Shown piece by piece: positions 8,403 through 16,568 of a DNA stretch of 64,000 bases (positions within the stretch are counted from its first letter, which is position 1; each line of letters begins with the position of its first letter). A program made the position numbers and the translations under genes. The DNA comes from Oceanobacillus piezotolerans (GTDB taxonomy: Bacteria > Bacillota > Bacilli > Bacillales > Amphibacillaceae), in NCBI RefSeq assembly GCF_003665065.1, contig NZ_RCHR01000002.1:434001-498000 (forward strand), in the 5' to 3' direction. The notes under the pieces are model-generated. The model was not told the origin of the DNA, made no database searches, and was given only the letters and a program-made list of their open reading frames with translations.

Positions 8403-9431
8403 ATTCCGCGCTTCATTTGCCATTTCTATCAAATTAGATATCCCTCTATTTAGGGTAGAAAAACGTTCATCTTTCATTTCGCCAATTTTCCATCTATAAT
8501 AGAGCTGTTGCAAAATACCTGCTAATTTATAAAAACCAAATGTTAAATAATAGTTAAAATTGGAAACATCTCTACCAGAAAGTTGTGTATATCTTTCCAA
8601 AAATTCTCTTCTACTGTAAAAACCTTTATTATTTGCTATCGTATTTATGCCTAAATCTGGATCGTCTTTATCTGCCCAATAGGCTACCGTTGAACCTAGA
8701 TCAGTAAGTGGATCACCAATTGTTGCTAATTCCCAGTCAAAAATTGCTACAACTTTACCAGGGTCTTTCTGATCAAACATCATGTTATTTAATTTAAAGT
8801 CATTATGAACAACCGTAACTTCTTCATTCGTGGGGATATTTTCCATAAGCCACTTCTCAATTTCTTCTATGTTTTCTACTTCGTCACCAGTACTGGATTG
8901 CTTATAGCGTTTAATCCACCCGTATACCTGCCGTGTTAAATATCCTTCAGGTTTTCCAATATCATTTAGATTTGATTTTTCTACATCAATACGCTGCAAA
9001 TCAACAAATGTCTTAACTACTGCTTCAGATATTTGTTGGCCAGTTTTAGCCGTTTTCTCAAATTCAATTGGGATATCATCATCAATGACAATTCCATTTC
9101 TTTTTTCCATAACATAGAAATGTTTATCCATAATCTCAGGATCGTCACAATAAATGTATGGCTCTGGAGCTAAAGGGAAAACAGGGTGAATTTTCTCTAA
9201 GATTCGATATTCCCGTTCCATATCGTGTGCTTTTGGAGGTGTATATCCGAATGGAGGTCTTCTTAAAACAGCTTCCCAATCCCCCGATTTGATCATATAG
9301 GTCAAATTTGAATACCCTTCAGTAAATTGTTTTATTTCTATTTCACTATTAGGTATGCCATCTATCTTAGTTCGTATATAATTTTCAATCTTCTTCCAGT
9401 CTATTTTCCGATCTGCAATATCTTTTTGCAC
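8388..9431 (-). CDS. APH-fold phosphotransferase (LvaA/ACAD11 N-domain-like), copy 1
   Basis: Kinase of 347 residues with the nucleotide loop (AVLRRPPFG), the catalytic VVHNDFKLNNMMF and the metal site FDWELATIGDPLTDLG. This is the classical signature of the kinase half of ACAD10/ACAD11 and of LvaA, which phosphorylate 4-hydroxyacyl-CoA so that a partner acyl-CoA dehydrogenase can remove the phosphate. The start is a GTG with AAAGGAGG. It is followed by a second kinase and the small helical protein. A close paralogue lies on the other strand at 26842-27900. In mammals the kinase and dehydrogenase are fused; here they are separate genes. Confidence 0.82.
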   Translation of the reverse strand: MQKDIADRKIDWKKIENYIRTKIDGIPNSEIEIKQFTEGYSNLTYMIKSGDWEAVLRRPPFGYTPPKAHDMEREYRILEKIHPVFPLAPEPYIYCDDPEIMDKHFYVMEKRNGIVIDDDIPIEFEKTAKTGQQISEAVVKTFVDLQRIDVEKSNLNDIGKPEGYLTRQVYGWIKRYKQSSTGDEVENIEEIEKWLMENIPTNEEVTVVHNDFKLNNMMFDQKDPGKVVAIFDWELATIGDPLTDLGSTVAYWADKDDPDLGINTIANNKGFYSRREFLERYTQLSGRDVSNFNYYLTFGFYKLAGILQQLYYRWKIGEMKDERFSTLNRGISNLIEMANEARNNRLL

Positions 9432-9461
9432 TATCCATCCTCCTTTCCTATATAAAAGGGT

Positions 9462-10241
9462 TTATTTTCCCGTGAAATTAGGGGATCGTTTTTCTAAGAA
9501 TGCTTGTATCCCTTCTTTTGAATCTTCCGTTTGGAACATTAATGATTGAATGATATTCTCTTGCATGATACTTGACTCATGTGTAAATTCACTAGCATGA
9601 TTCACTAAATACTTTACAAATCGATTGGAAGTAGGTGGCCCTTCAACAATAAATTGGGCAAACTCAGTTGCATCTGCTAGTAGATTATCGCTTTCTGATA
9701 ATCTATTAGCTATTCCTTTTGAGTAAACTTCATCAGCTGTAATACGCCTGCCAGAAGAAATCCATTCTTTTGCGACTTGAGATGATACATTATCAGATAA
9801 CAATTTAATTAATCCTAAATCCGGTGTTAACCCAATATTCCGAAAACTAGAAATGAATTGGGTATTTTTGTCGGCGATAACAAAGTCAGAAGCAAGTGCT
9901 AAACTAAATCCTGCTCCAGCTGCAAACCCATGAACTGCAGAAATTACAAACTTATCCAAGTCTAATATAGTCTTCGTTAAAGCAGATGTTTCTTTCATGG
10001 AATCCATCATTTGCTTCGGGCTAACTCCAGAAGTCATCGAATCGATATCTCCACCTGAACAAAACGCTTTTCCTTCTCCAGATAGAATAATTCCCTTAAT
10101 CTCATCATCTCTTTCCGCTTCTTTGAGAGCGGAAATTAAAGCAGAAACTAAATCTCCTGATAATGAATTAAGTTTATTTGGCCTATTCATTGTGAGATAA
10201 GCAATTTGGCCTTCTTTCCGTACTTTTAATACTTCCGTCAT
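9462..10241 (-). CDS. Crotonase-fold isomerase-like protein (PaaG branch)
   Basis: Enoyl-CoA hydratase/isomerase family member of 259 residues. The oxyanion-hole segments (FCSGGDID and HGFAAGAG) are present. Both hydratase glutamates are missing: the first position is Ser in GAGFSLA and the second is in FISSFRN, while the third acidic position is kept as Asp in IGLTPDLG. That pattern is typical of the isomerase branch that includes PaaG and enoyl-CoA isomerases, so double-bond or epoxide isomerisation is likelier than hydration (inference). The ATG follows a weak GGGGTG site, and the gene is 12 bases from the NPD gene. Confidence 0.82.
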   Translation of the reverse strand: MTEVLKVRKEGQIAYLTMNRPNKLNSLSGDLVSALISALKEAERDDEIKGIILSGEGKAFCSGGDIDSMTSGVSPKQMMDSMKETSALTKTILDLDKFVISAVHGFAAGAGFSLALASDFVIADKNTQFISSFRNIGLTPDLGLIKLLSDNVSSQVAKEWISSGRRITADEVYSKGIANRLSESDNLLADATEFAQFIVEGPPTSNRFVKYLVNHASEFTHESSIMQENIIQSLMFQTEDSKEGIQAFLEKRSPNFTGK

Positions 10242-10253
10242 TTGGTCACCCCA

Positions 10254-11240
10254 TTATTTTTGTACTGTTTTTAAATTTTTTTCCGAAACTTCTTTAATTG
10301 CATCATTATAATCTTGCTTTAATTCTTCTATGACTTCTGCAATCGGTTGAACTTGAGAAATCGGTCCAATGCCATGTCCCGCTCCCCAAATATGCTTCCA
10401 GGCCTTCACTTCACTATCTCTTAGCTCAGAGAAATCGATCTTATCTTTCTTATTAAGATTTTCAGGATCCAAACCTTGCATTTTAATACTTGGGATAAGA
10501 TAATTTGCATTTATACCACTAAACGCATCTGTGTATATAATATCTTCAATAGAAGAGTCTATAAGCATTTCCTTGTATTCATCTTGTGCCATACTTTCTT
10601 CTGTTGGTATAAACCGAGTACCAATATATGCATAATCTGCTCCTAAAATCTCAGAAATTAAAATGTCTTCACCCTTAGACATTCCACCAGATAATGCAAT
10701 CGGTCCATCAAAAAACTCTCTTACTTCATGAACAAATGAAATTGGATTATATGTTCCTGCGTGTCCACCAGCACCAGTTGTAACAAGAACAAGGCCATCT
10801 GCTCCCTTTTCAATAGCTTTTTTAGCAAATTTAATATTGATTACATCAGAGAATACTATACCTCCATATTCCCGAACAATTTCTACAACTGGACCAGGAT
10901 CTCCTAATGATGTGATGACAACTGGAGGCTGGTATTTTCGTATTAACTCTAAATCTTCAACATATCGTTTATTCGAACGATGGACAATGAAGTTGACACC
11001 CCATGGTGCTATTTTTTTATCGGGATTTTCTTTTTCCAACCTATCTAATTCAGATGTAATTTCTATCATCCAATCTTCTAATATTTCATCCGTCCGAGCA
11101 TTTAAAACCGGAAAAGTACCAATCACCCCTGAAGCACAGGCGTTAATTACCATTTTTGGGCTATTGATAAGAAACATCGGCGCAACAATAACTGGTAATT
11201 CTACTGAATTCTTAATCCTTTCGATCGCTTCTTTTCGCAT
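10254..11240 (-). CDS. NPD/nitronate monooxygenase-family FMN oxidoreductase
   Basis: TIM-barrel flavoprotein of 328 residues. The N-terminal substrate loop (VIVAPMFLINSP), the central GADGLVLVTTGAGGHAG and the FMN-phosphate motif ALSGGMSKGEDI are visible. The family is annotated as nitronate monooxygenase, but members inside CoA-thioester pathways (for example IpdC in steroid catabolism) act on cyclic acyl-CoAs. Its place between two crotonase genes, with 12- and 24-base gaps, favours such a role (inference). A second member of different subtype lies at 43404-44354. The start ATG has GGGAGG at good spacing. Confidence 0.82.
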   Translation of the reverse strand: MRKEAIERIKNSVELPVIVAPMFLINSPKMVINACASGVIGTFPVLNARTDEILEDWMIEITSELDRLEKENPDKKIAPWGVNFIVHRSNKRYVEDLELIRKYQPPVVITSLGDPGPVVEIVREYGGIVFSDVINIKFAKKAIEKGADGLVLVTTGAGGHAGTYNPISFVHEVREFFDGPIALSGGMSKGEDILISEILGADYAYIGTRFIPTEESMAQDEYKEMLIDSSIEDIIYTDAFSGINANYLIPSIKMQGLDPENLNKKDKIDFSELRDSEVKAWKHIWGAGHGIGPISQVQPIAEVIEELKQDYNDAIKEVSEKNLKTVQK

Positions 11241-11264
11241 GGATCCATTTCCTCCCGACGTTTT

Positions 11265-12035
11265 TTACTTATGTGTAAAAACTGGTTTCCTTTTTTCTAT
11301 GAATGCACTTACTCCTTCTTTCGCATCTTCCGTCACAAATAAATCATTAAATAACTGTTTCTCCATTTCTAGCCCTTCTTCTAACGGTAATTCACTTCCG
11401 ACATTTACTAATCGCTTGATACGACTTAAAGCTTGAAGGGATTGATTAGCCAATTTATTTGCTAATTTTTCTGCTGCTTCTCTCCCTTCACCTTTAGGAA
11501 CTACCTTATTTACAATTCCTAGTTTATGTGCTTCTTCTGCATCTACTGGTGATCCTGTAAACATCATCTCTTTAGCTTTTGAAGACCCCACGATTCTTGG
11601 TAAACGCTGTGTACCACCAGCACCTGGAAGTAATCCAAGATTTACTTCTGGTAAACCAATCTTCGCATGATTCTCTGCAATACGAATGTCACATGTAAGT
11701 GCTAACTCTAACCCTCCACCAAGTGTAAATCCATTAAGAACAGCTATCGTTGGTTTAGGTATATTTTCTATCCTATTAAAAACAGTATGCGTATCAATTT
11801 CATCTCCTTTTTCCGCGTCTCTTTCCGGGAATTCTTTAATATCTGCACCTGCCATAAACGCCTTTTCTCCATCACCTGTTAAAATAATAGAGATTACCTC
11901 ATTATCTTCTTCTAATTGACCGAAAACAATATCTAGTTCTTTCGTTACTTGTTGACTCAACACATTCATTGGTGGGTTTTTAATAACTACTGTAGCAACA
12001 CCATTACTTTTATTTACATATAATAATTCAACCAT
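11265..12035 (-). CDS. Enoyl-CoA hydratase (crotonase)
   Basis: Classical 2-enoyl-CoA hydratase of 256 residues. Both catalytic glutamates are in place, in GGGLELALTCD and GLPEVNLGLLPGAGG, and the oxyanion hole is formed by FMAGADI and the GGGL loop. It would add water across the 2,3-double bond during beta-oxidation. It is one of only two crotonases in the window with a full hydratase active site; the other is at 58063. The ATG follows AGAGGGAG. It sits 89 bases downstream of the racemase gene, across a gap that holds a hairpin. Confidence 0.9.
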   Translation of the reverse strand: MVELLYVNKSNGVATVVIKNPPMNVLSQQVTKELDIVFGQLEEDNEVISIILTGDGEKAFMAGADIKEFPERDAEKGDEIDTHTVFNRIENIPKPTIAVLNGFTLGGGLELALTCDIRIAENHAKIGLPEVNLGLLPGAGGTQRLPRIVGSSKAKEMMFTGSPVDAEEAHKLGIVNKVVPKGEGREAAEKLANKLANQSLQALSRIKRLVNVGSELPLEEGLEMEKQLFNDLFVTEDAKEGVSAFIEKRKPVFTHK

Positions 12036-12077
12036 GTATATCTCCCTCTCTTAAACATTTTTAGTAAATAGAAGATA

Positions 12078-12113
12078 GGGCTTACATCTCCTTTATTTAA
12101 AATATGTAAACCC
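12078..12113 (-). other. Intercistronic hairpin between racemase and hydratase genes
   Basis: The arms gggcttacat (12078-12087) and atgtaaaccc (12104-12113) pair at 9 of 10 positions. Weaker pairing continues outward to about 12067-12127. No T-run follows on the minus strand, so this looks like a processing or stability element rather than a terminator. Confidence 0.45.
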
Positions 12114-12124
12114 TTAACTATCTA

Positions 12125-13261
12125 TTATTTCGATATTCCAATTTCACCTAAAATTTCATCTGTATGCTCTCCTAATTTTGGAGCTTGCTTCCTTATTTCA
12201 CCAGGAGTTTCAGATAATTTAATCGGAATTCCAACTTGTTTCATTGTTCCCAATTCACTATGATTCACGTTTTTAATCATATCTCTTGCTTGAACTTGCG
12301 GATCGTTTATCATCTCTTCAAATGAATAAATAGGAGCCACACATGAATCTACATCCGAGAAGATATCCATCCAATCATCTAGCGTTTTCTGTGCAATAAT
12401 TTTTTGAATTTCTACTTTCATTTCATCTTGGACATTTGTCGGCGCTTCTAGATTCGAAATAAAATCTTCTCTTCCTATTGTCTTACAAAAAGCATCCCAG
12501 AATTTAAGTTCTAGTGCACCCACTGACATCCATTTTTCATCTTTTGTTTGATACACCTCATAACAAGCTAACCTACCACTTAGACCAATGTTCCCTCGCT
12601 CTGGTTGCTTATTCGTAGCTAGGTAACCTGGTAATAATGTCGGTAGCCAAGAAATGACATTATCCATCATAGAGATATCTATCATCTGACCTTTCCCCGT
12701 TTTTTCTCTTCCCATCAAAGCAACTAAAATTCCAATGGTCGCAGGTAGTGCTCCCCCACCAATATCAGCTATTTGAGCTGCCGGAATAAGCGGTTTTCCA
12801 TTACGCTCACCCATCATATTTAATAATCCAGCATAACTAATATAGTTCACATCGTGACCTGGACGATCAACATATGGGCCGGTTTGGCCATATCCAGTAA
12901 TCGCACAAAAAACGATACGTGGATTAATTTCCTTTAATGTTTCATAATCAATTCCTAATCGTTTCATTACTCCCGGACGAAAAGATTCAACTACTACATC
13001 TGATTCCTTTACAAGCTTAAGGAAGTTTTCTTTTCCCTCCGTTGATTTCAGATCTAAACAAACACTTTTTTTGTTACGGTTCACCGCGTGAAAGAAAACA
13101 CTGTCTTCATCTATTTTCGGTAGATCTGCCCTTGCATAATCACCAACGTTAGGTTCCTCAATTTTTATAACCTCTGCTCCAAAATCAGCTAGAAGCATCG
13201 TACAATATGGTCCTGGCAATAAACGTGTTAAATCCAGAACGCGGACAGAAGTAAGCGGCAC
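12125..13261 (-). CDS. Alpha-methylacyl-CoA racemase (CaiB/BaiF family III)
   Basis: Family III CoA-transferase fold, 378 residues. The racemase catalytic residues of mycobacterial MCR (His126, Asp156, Glu241; known) each have a counterpart here at a constant offset of +10: His136 in RPGHDVNY, Asp166 in QIADIGGG, and Glu251 in GALELKFW. This favours an alpha-methylacyl-CoA racemase over a formyl-CoA-type transferase. It would interconvert (R)- and (S)-2-methylacyl-CoA so that branched chains can enter beta-oxidation. The start is a GTG after AGGGAGGG. Neighbours are a thiolase and a hydratase, and an HSD10-like dehydrogenase lies nearby. Confidence 0.85.
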   Translation of the reverse strand: MPLTSVRVLDLTRLLPGPYCTMLLADFGAEVIKIEEPNVGDYARADLPKIDEDSVFFHAVNRNKKSVCLDLKSTEGKENFLKLVKESDVVVESFRPGVMKRLGIDYETLKEINPRIVFCAITGYGQTGPYVDRPGHDVNYISYAGLLNMMGERNGKPLIPAAQIADIGGGALPATIGILVALMGREKTGKGQMIDISMMDNVISWLPTLLPGYLATNKQPERGNIGLSGRLACYEVYQTKDEKWMSVGALELKFWDAFCKTIGREDFISNLEAPTNVQDEMKVEIQKIIAQKTLDDWMDIFSDVDSCVAPIYSFEEMINDPQVQARDMIKNVNHSELGTMKQVGIPIKLSETPGEIRKQAPKLGEHTDEILGEIGISK

Positions 13262-13300
13262 CTCAGATCCCTCCCTTTCTAGAGATTGTTTATCATTCTA

Positions 13301-14452
13301 TTAATCTAATCTTTCAATAATCGTGGCGTTCGCCATTCCATGGCCTTCACACATCGTTTGTAGTCCGTAACGTCCTCCAGTTCTTTCCAATTCACTCATC
13401 ATAGTTATCATTAATCGTCCACCACTTGCTCCTAATGGGTGACCCAGAGCAATTGCTCCTCCATTTGGATTTAATTTCTTAGGATCTGCTCCTGTTTCCT
13501 TTAACCAAGCCATTGGTACTGGGGCAAATGCTTCGTTCACTTCAAAAATATCGATATCATCAATCGATAAACCTGCTTTTTCTAAAGCTTTCTCAGTTGC
13601 AGGAATAGGACCTGTAAGCATTAACGTTGGATCAGAACCAACAACTGTACGAGTATGAACACGGAATCTTGGTTTTAACCCTAATTCTTCAGCCTTTTCT
13701 CGTGACATTAGAAGAATAGCATTTGCTCCGTCACTAATTTGACTAGAGTTACCGGCTGTGATATTTCCATCTTCTTTAAAGGAAGGTTTTAAATTTCCCA
13801 GTTTTTCAAGACTAGAATTTTCTCTTGGACCCTCATCATCTTTAATAACAGCAGTTATTCCTTCTGGCAATGTAACTTCTATTGGCATAATTTCTTTTTC
13901 AAAACGGCCTTCATTACGAGCCTGAATAGCCTTTTGGTGACTTTCTAATGAAAATGCATCCATTTCTTCACGAGTAAAACCCCATTTTTCTGCAATTCTG
14001 TCAGCAGACAATCCTTGATGAATCATTTCATATTTTGAAGTTATCTCATCACTAAATTTAACATCTCCTCTATTAGCCCCCATTGGTACACGTGACATAT
14101 TTTCAATACCACCAGCAATCACAACATCCATATCACCACTTATGATTGCCTGTGCTGCAAAGTGAACAGCTTGTTGACTTGATCCACATTGTCTATCAAG
14201 GGTTGTACCAGGAACTTCAATCGGAAATCCAGCTTGTAATGCAGCAACTCTAGCAATATCCAATGATTGCTCCCCCACTTGTGAAACACAACCAAGAATT
14301 ACATCTTCTACTAAACTCGGAGAAATTCCTGCTCTTTTCACTACTTCAGCTAATGGTTTGGCAGCCAAATCCTCTGCACGTACTCCACTAAACGCTCCAT
14401 TTCTTTTCCCTACAGGTGTTCTGACCATCTCTACGATAACCGCTTCTCGCAT
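13301..14452 (-). CDS. Acetyl-CoA C-acyltransferase (thiolase)
   Basis: Degradative thiolase; the enzyme cleaves 3-oxoacyl-CoA with CoA. The nucleophilic Cys lies in LDRQCGSSQ near 89, the NEAFAPV motif near 300, the His in GGAIALGHPLGASG near 336, and the C-terminal Cys in TMCEGHGMAN. The last motif is usually CxGGG; the His in CEGHG occurs in a known branch. An upstream in-frame ATG at 14458 exists, but the ATG at 14452 has the better distance (9 bases) to GAGAGG. It lies between the MaoC-like gene and the racemase. A paralogue is at 56077. Confidence 0.9.
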   Translation of the reverse strand: MREAVIVEMVRTPVGKRNGAFSGVRAEDLAAKPLAEVVKRAGISPSLVEDVILGCVSQVGEQSLDIARVAALQAGFPIEVPGTTLDRQCGSSQQAVHFAAQAIISGDMDVVIAGGIENMSRVPMGANRGDVKFSDEITSKYEMIHQGLSADRIAEKWGFTREEMDAFSLESHQKAIQARNEGRFEKEIMPIEVTLPEGITAVIKDDEGPRENSSLEKLGNLKPSFKEDGNITAGNSSQISDGANAILLMSREKAEELGLKPRFRVHTRTVVGSDPTLMLTGPIPATEKALEKAGLSIDDIDIFEVNEAFAPVPMAWLKETGADPKKLNPNGGAIALGHPLGASGGRLMITMMSELERTGGRYGLQTMCEGHGMANATIIERLD

Positions 14453-14500
14453 TGTCATTTTCCTCTCTCACTTATATTTTTGAAACCCCTTACAAAACCA

Positions 14501-14929
14501 TCAAACAGATATTAAAATCTTTGTTTTCACTGTTAGCACTTCTTTTTTTTCCTGATTCTTAACGCTGACACCAAAACTTAGAATGCCTCTTTTTTTATCC
14601 GAAAGTAATCGTTTATCTGAAATCGTATATTCACCAATCAAGGTATCTTCTGGTCTAACTGGAACAGTCCACCTAATTTCATCAATTCCTAGACCTCCTA
14701 AACAATCCTTCCCTAATATATCCATACGAATAAAGTCGGCCCAAACAGCATTCATTGAGTAGAATCCTGATGCTATCAATGAACCAAATGGGCCATCTTT
14801 TGCCGCATTTTCATCTATGTGAAAATATTGAGGGTCGTATTTTTCAGCATATTCAATCATATCTTTCTTATCTGCAATTACTGGATTAGTCGAAAAGCTA
14901 TCTCCAACTGCAAATTCAGCAAATTTCAA
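14501..14929 (-). CDS. MaoC-like (R)-specific hydratase domain protein
   Basis: Single hotdog MaoC domain, 142 residues. The hydratase region YDPQYFHIDENAA with Asp and His, followed by FGSLIASGFYSM, matches the (R)-hydratase 2 motif in outline. It may hydrate an enoyl-CoA to an (R)-3-hydroxyacyl-CoA. The start is a TTG with a modest GGGGC site. It appears to be the first gene of the long leftward operon; the 111 bases upstream hold a 12-bp palindrome but no promoter I would trust. Confidence 0.8.
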   Translation of the reverse strand: MKFAEFAVGDSFSTNPVIADKKDMIEYAEKYDPQYFHIDENAAKDGPFGSLIASGFYSMNAVWADFIRMDILGKDCLGGLGIDEIRWTVPVRPEDTLIGEYTISDKRLLSDKKRGILSFGVSVKNQEKKEVLTVKTKILISV

Positions 14930-14994
14930 TAAATTTCGCCCCTATATCATTCTAATTAGTAAATCAATATAGTGTTTTTAAAAGATTCTGATAT

Positions 14995-15006
14995 TTATGC
15001 GCATAA
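14995..15006. promoter_or_regulatory. 12-bp perfect palindrome upstream of the long operon
   Basis: TTATGCGCATAA reads the same on both strands. It lies 66-77 bases upstream of the first gene of the leftward operon and downstream of the HSD10-like gene. Its position fits an operator, possibly for the TetR protein encoded nearby, but no second copy was noticed. Confidence 0.3.
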
Positions 15007-15040
15007 TTTATTCTTTGAAATGCAGCTAAATATAAAAGTC

Positions 15041-15811
15041 TTATTTTGGCTGCATACGGATTGCACCATCTAATCGGATGGTTTCTCCATTTAGCATCGG
15101 ATTTTCGATAATGCTTTGCACTAACTGCCCATATTCTTTTGGATAGCCTAATCTGGATGGGAAAGGAACCATAGCTCCTAAGGCATCTCGTACTTTATCT
15201 GAAGCAGTAGCGAATAATGGAGTTTCAAATAGTCCTGGAGCAATGGTAAGTACTCTAATACCAAGAGATGCTAAATCTCTAGCAATTGGTAAAGTCATAC
15301 CAACAATTCCACCTTTAGAAGCACTATATGCTACTTGACCAATTTGTCCTTCAAAAGCAGCTACAGATGCAGTATTAACGATAACTCCTCTTTCTCCATT
15401 TTCATTTGGTTCGTTTGTACTCATTTTTTCAGCGGCAAGGCGAATAGCATTAAACGTTCCAATTAGATTTACTTGAATTACTTTATTGAATGTACCTAGG
15501 TCATGAGCTCCCTTTTTACCGCTAAATGTTTTTTCAGCAGCTCCAATACCAGCACAGTTTACTAGTGTATTAATATTCCCGAAAGTATTAACTGCATGTT
15601 CTAAAGCAGATTGAACGCTTTCTTCATCTGTAACATTGGTCTTCACAAAAGTTACATTTCCTCCTAATTCTTCTACTAAGTTATTCCCTCTATCTTCTTG
15701 CAAATCTAATATTGTAACCTTCCCACCTTTAGATACAATATTTCTTACTGTAGCTTCTCCTAAACCTGATGCTCCCCCTGTAACGACTGCTGATACTTGA
15801 TTTAATTCCAT
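15041..15811 (-). CDS. 3-hydroxy-2-methylacyl-CoA/3-hydroxyacyl-CoA dehydrogenase, HSD10-like SDR
   Basis: Short-chain dehydrogenase of 256 residues resembling type-2 3-hydroxyacyl-CoA dehydrogenase (HSD10), which oxidises 3-hydroxy-2-methylbutyryl-CoA among others. Visible are the NAD motif [11 protein letters not shown], the long insertion [21 protein letters not shown] characteristic of HSD10 in part, [11 protein letters not shown], and the catalytic YSASK. The frame opens further upstream, but the ATG at 15811 has AAGGGAG at the right distance and matches family length. It follows the TetR gene by 27 bases and probably shares its promoter. Confidence 0.88.
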   Translation of the reverse strand: MELNQVSAVVTGGASGLGEATVRNIVSKGGKVTILDLQEDRGNNLVEELGGNVTFVKTNVTDEESVQSALEHAVNTFGNINTLVNCAGIGAAEKTFSGKKGAHDLGTFNKVIQVNLIGTFNAIRLAAEKMSTNEPNENGERGVIVNTASVAAFEGQIGQVAYSASKGGIVGMTLPIARDLASLGIRVLTIAPGLFETPLFATASDKVRDALGAMVPFPSRLGYPKEYGQLVQSIIENPMLNGETIRLDGAIRMQPK

Positions 15812-15838
15812 GATATTTCTCCCTTCATTGTGCAATAT

Positions 15839-16435
15839 TTATTTTGGATCCTTAATTAGGATTCTCAACAGATAATCGGAAATAGACTTAGCTAATTCTT
15901 CTTTATTTTTACTACCTTCTGGTGAATACCATTCAATTACATAGTTCATGGCTCCCAATATGATATTCCTAACAATTTTGACATCTACTTTATGAAAATA
16001 GCCACTTTCTATACCAAGTGTTATTAGACTATCTATATATTTACTGTATTTTGCTCTTAAATCTAGAATATCTATTAACTGATCATCTTTAAAAATTTGT
16101 TCAGGCCTTGCCCCCATCGTGAATCCTGTTCGTTCAGTAATCAAGTACTCAATATGCACTACCATTGTTTTTTCTAGTTTTTCTACAATTGGTAAGTCTT
16201 CAATTAGAATTTCTTCTATATTTGATATACTTTGCTCCAATAGCATTTTTTGACTCTTATATACTAAATCTTGTTTGTCTTTAAAATAATAATATACAGA
16301 GCCTTTAGTCATTAAGAGCTTTGCGGCAATATCTTCCATTGTTGTTGCATGGTACCCTTTCTCAGAAATAATACTCAATGCTGATTGGATAATTTCTTCT
16401 TTTTTCTTTTCTGCTTTTTTTTGGCGTAATGACAA
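15839..16435 (-). CDS. TetR-family transcriptional regulator
   Basis: Regulator of 198 residues. A basic N-terminal arm is followed by a helix-turn-helix (TMEDIAAKLLMTKGSVYYYF) at about 31-50 and a ligand-binding C-terminal domain. Family members in such clusters (FadR, PaaR, KstR2) sense acyl-CoA and repress the neighbouring genes. It starts at a TTG with AAAGGAAGTG and has a clear promoter of its own at 16483-16511. It is a candidate local regulator of the surrounding catabolic operons; the ligand is unknown. Confidence 0.9.
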   Translation of the reverse strand: MSLRQKKAEKKKEEIIQSALSIISEKGYHATTMEDIAAKLLMTKGSVYYYFKDKQDLVYKSQKMLLEQSISNIEEILIEDLPIVEKLEKTMVVHIEYLITERTGFTMGARPEQIFKDDQLIDILDLRAKYSKYIDSLITLGIESGYFHKVDVKIVRNIILGAMNYVIEWYSPEGSKNKEELAKSISDYLLRILIKDPK

Positions 16436-16482
16436 TATAAATACACTTCCTTTATGTTATATATTCTAAAGTGGTTACTATT

Positions 16483-16511
16483 ATTCTAAATATTCATATT
16501 TTGAATGTCAA
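16483..16511 (-). promoter_or_regulatory. Sigma-A promoter of the tetR-HSD10 operon
   Basis: On the minus strand: -35 TTGACA (16506-16511), 17-base spacer, -10 TAGAAT (16483-16488). The spacer region carries the small inverted repeat ATTCA-N5-TGAAT, a possible autoregulatory operator. Flanking it, GTTACTA (about 16474) and TAGTAAC (about 16537) form a widely spaced inverted pair. Confidence 0.7.
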
Positions 16512-16568
16512 GTCAAAGTGCAAAAAAATAAAATTTAGTAACTACAAATTTCAACTTGGAATACCCCC

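Noticed and set aside
10837-11436. Plus-strand ORF of 199 codons
   Set aside because: It is antisense across the NPD and hydratase genes and spans their intergenic gap, with no ribosome binding site or recognisable domain.
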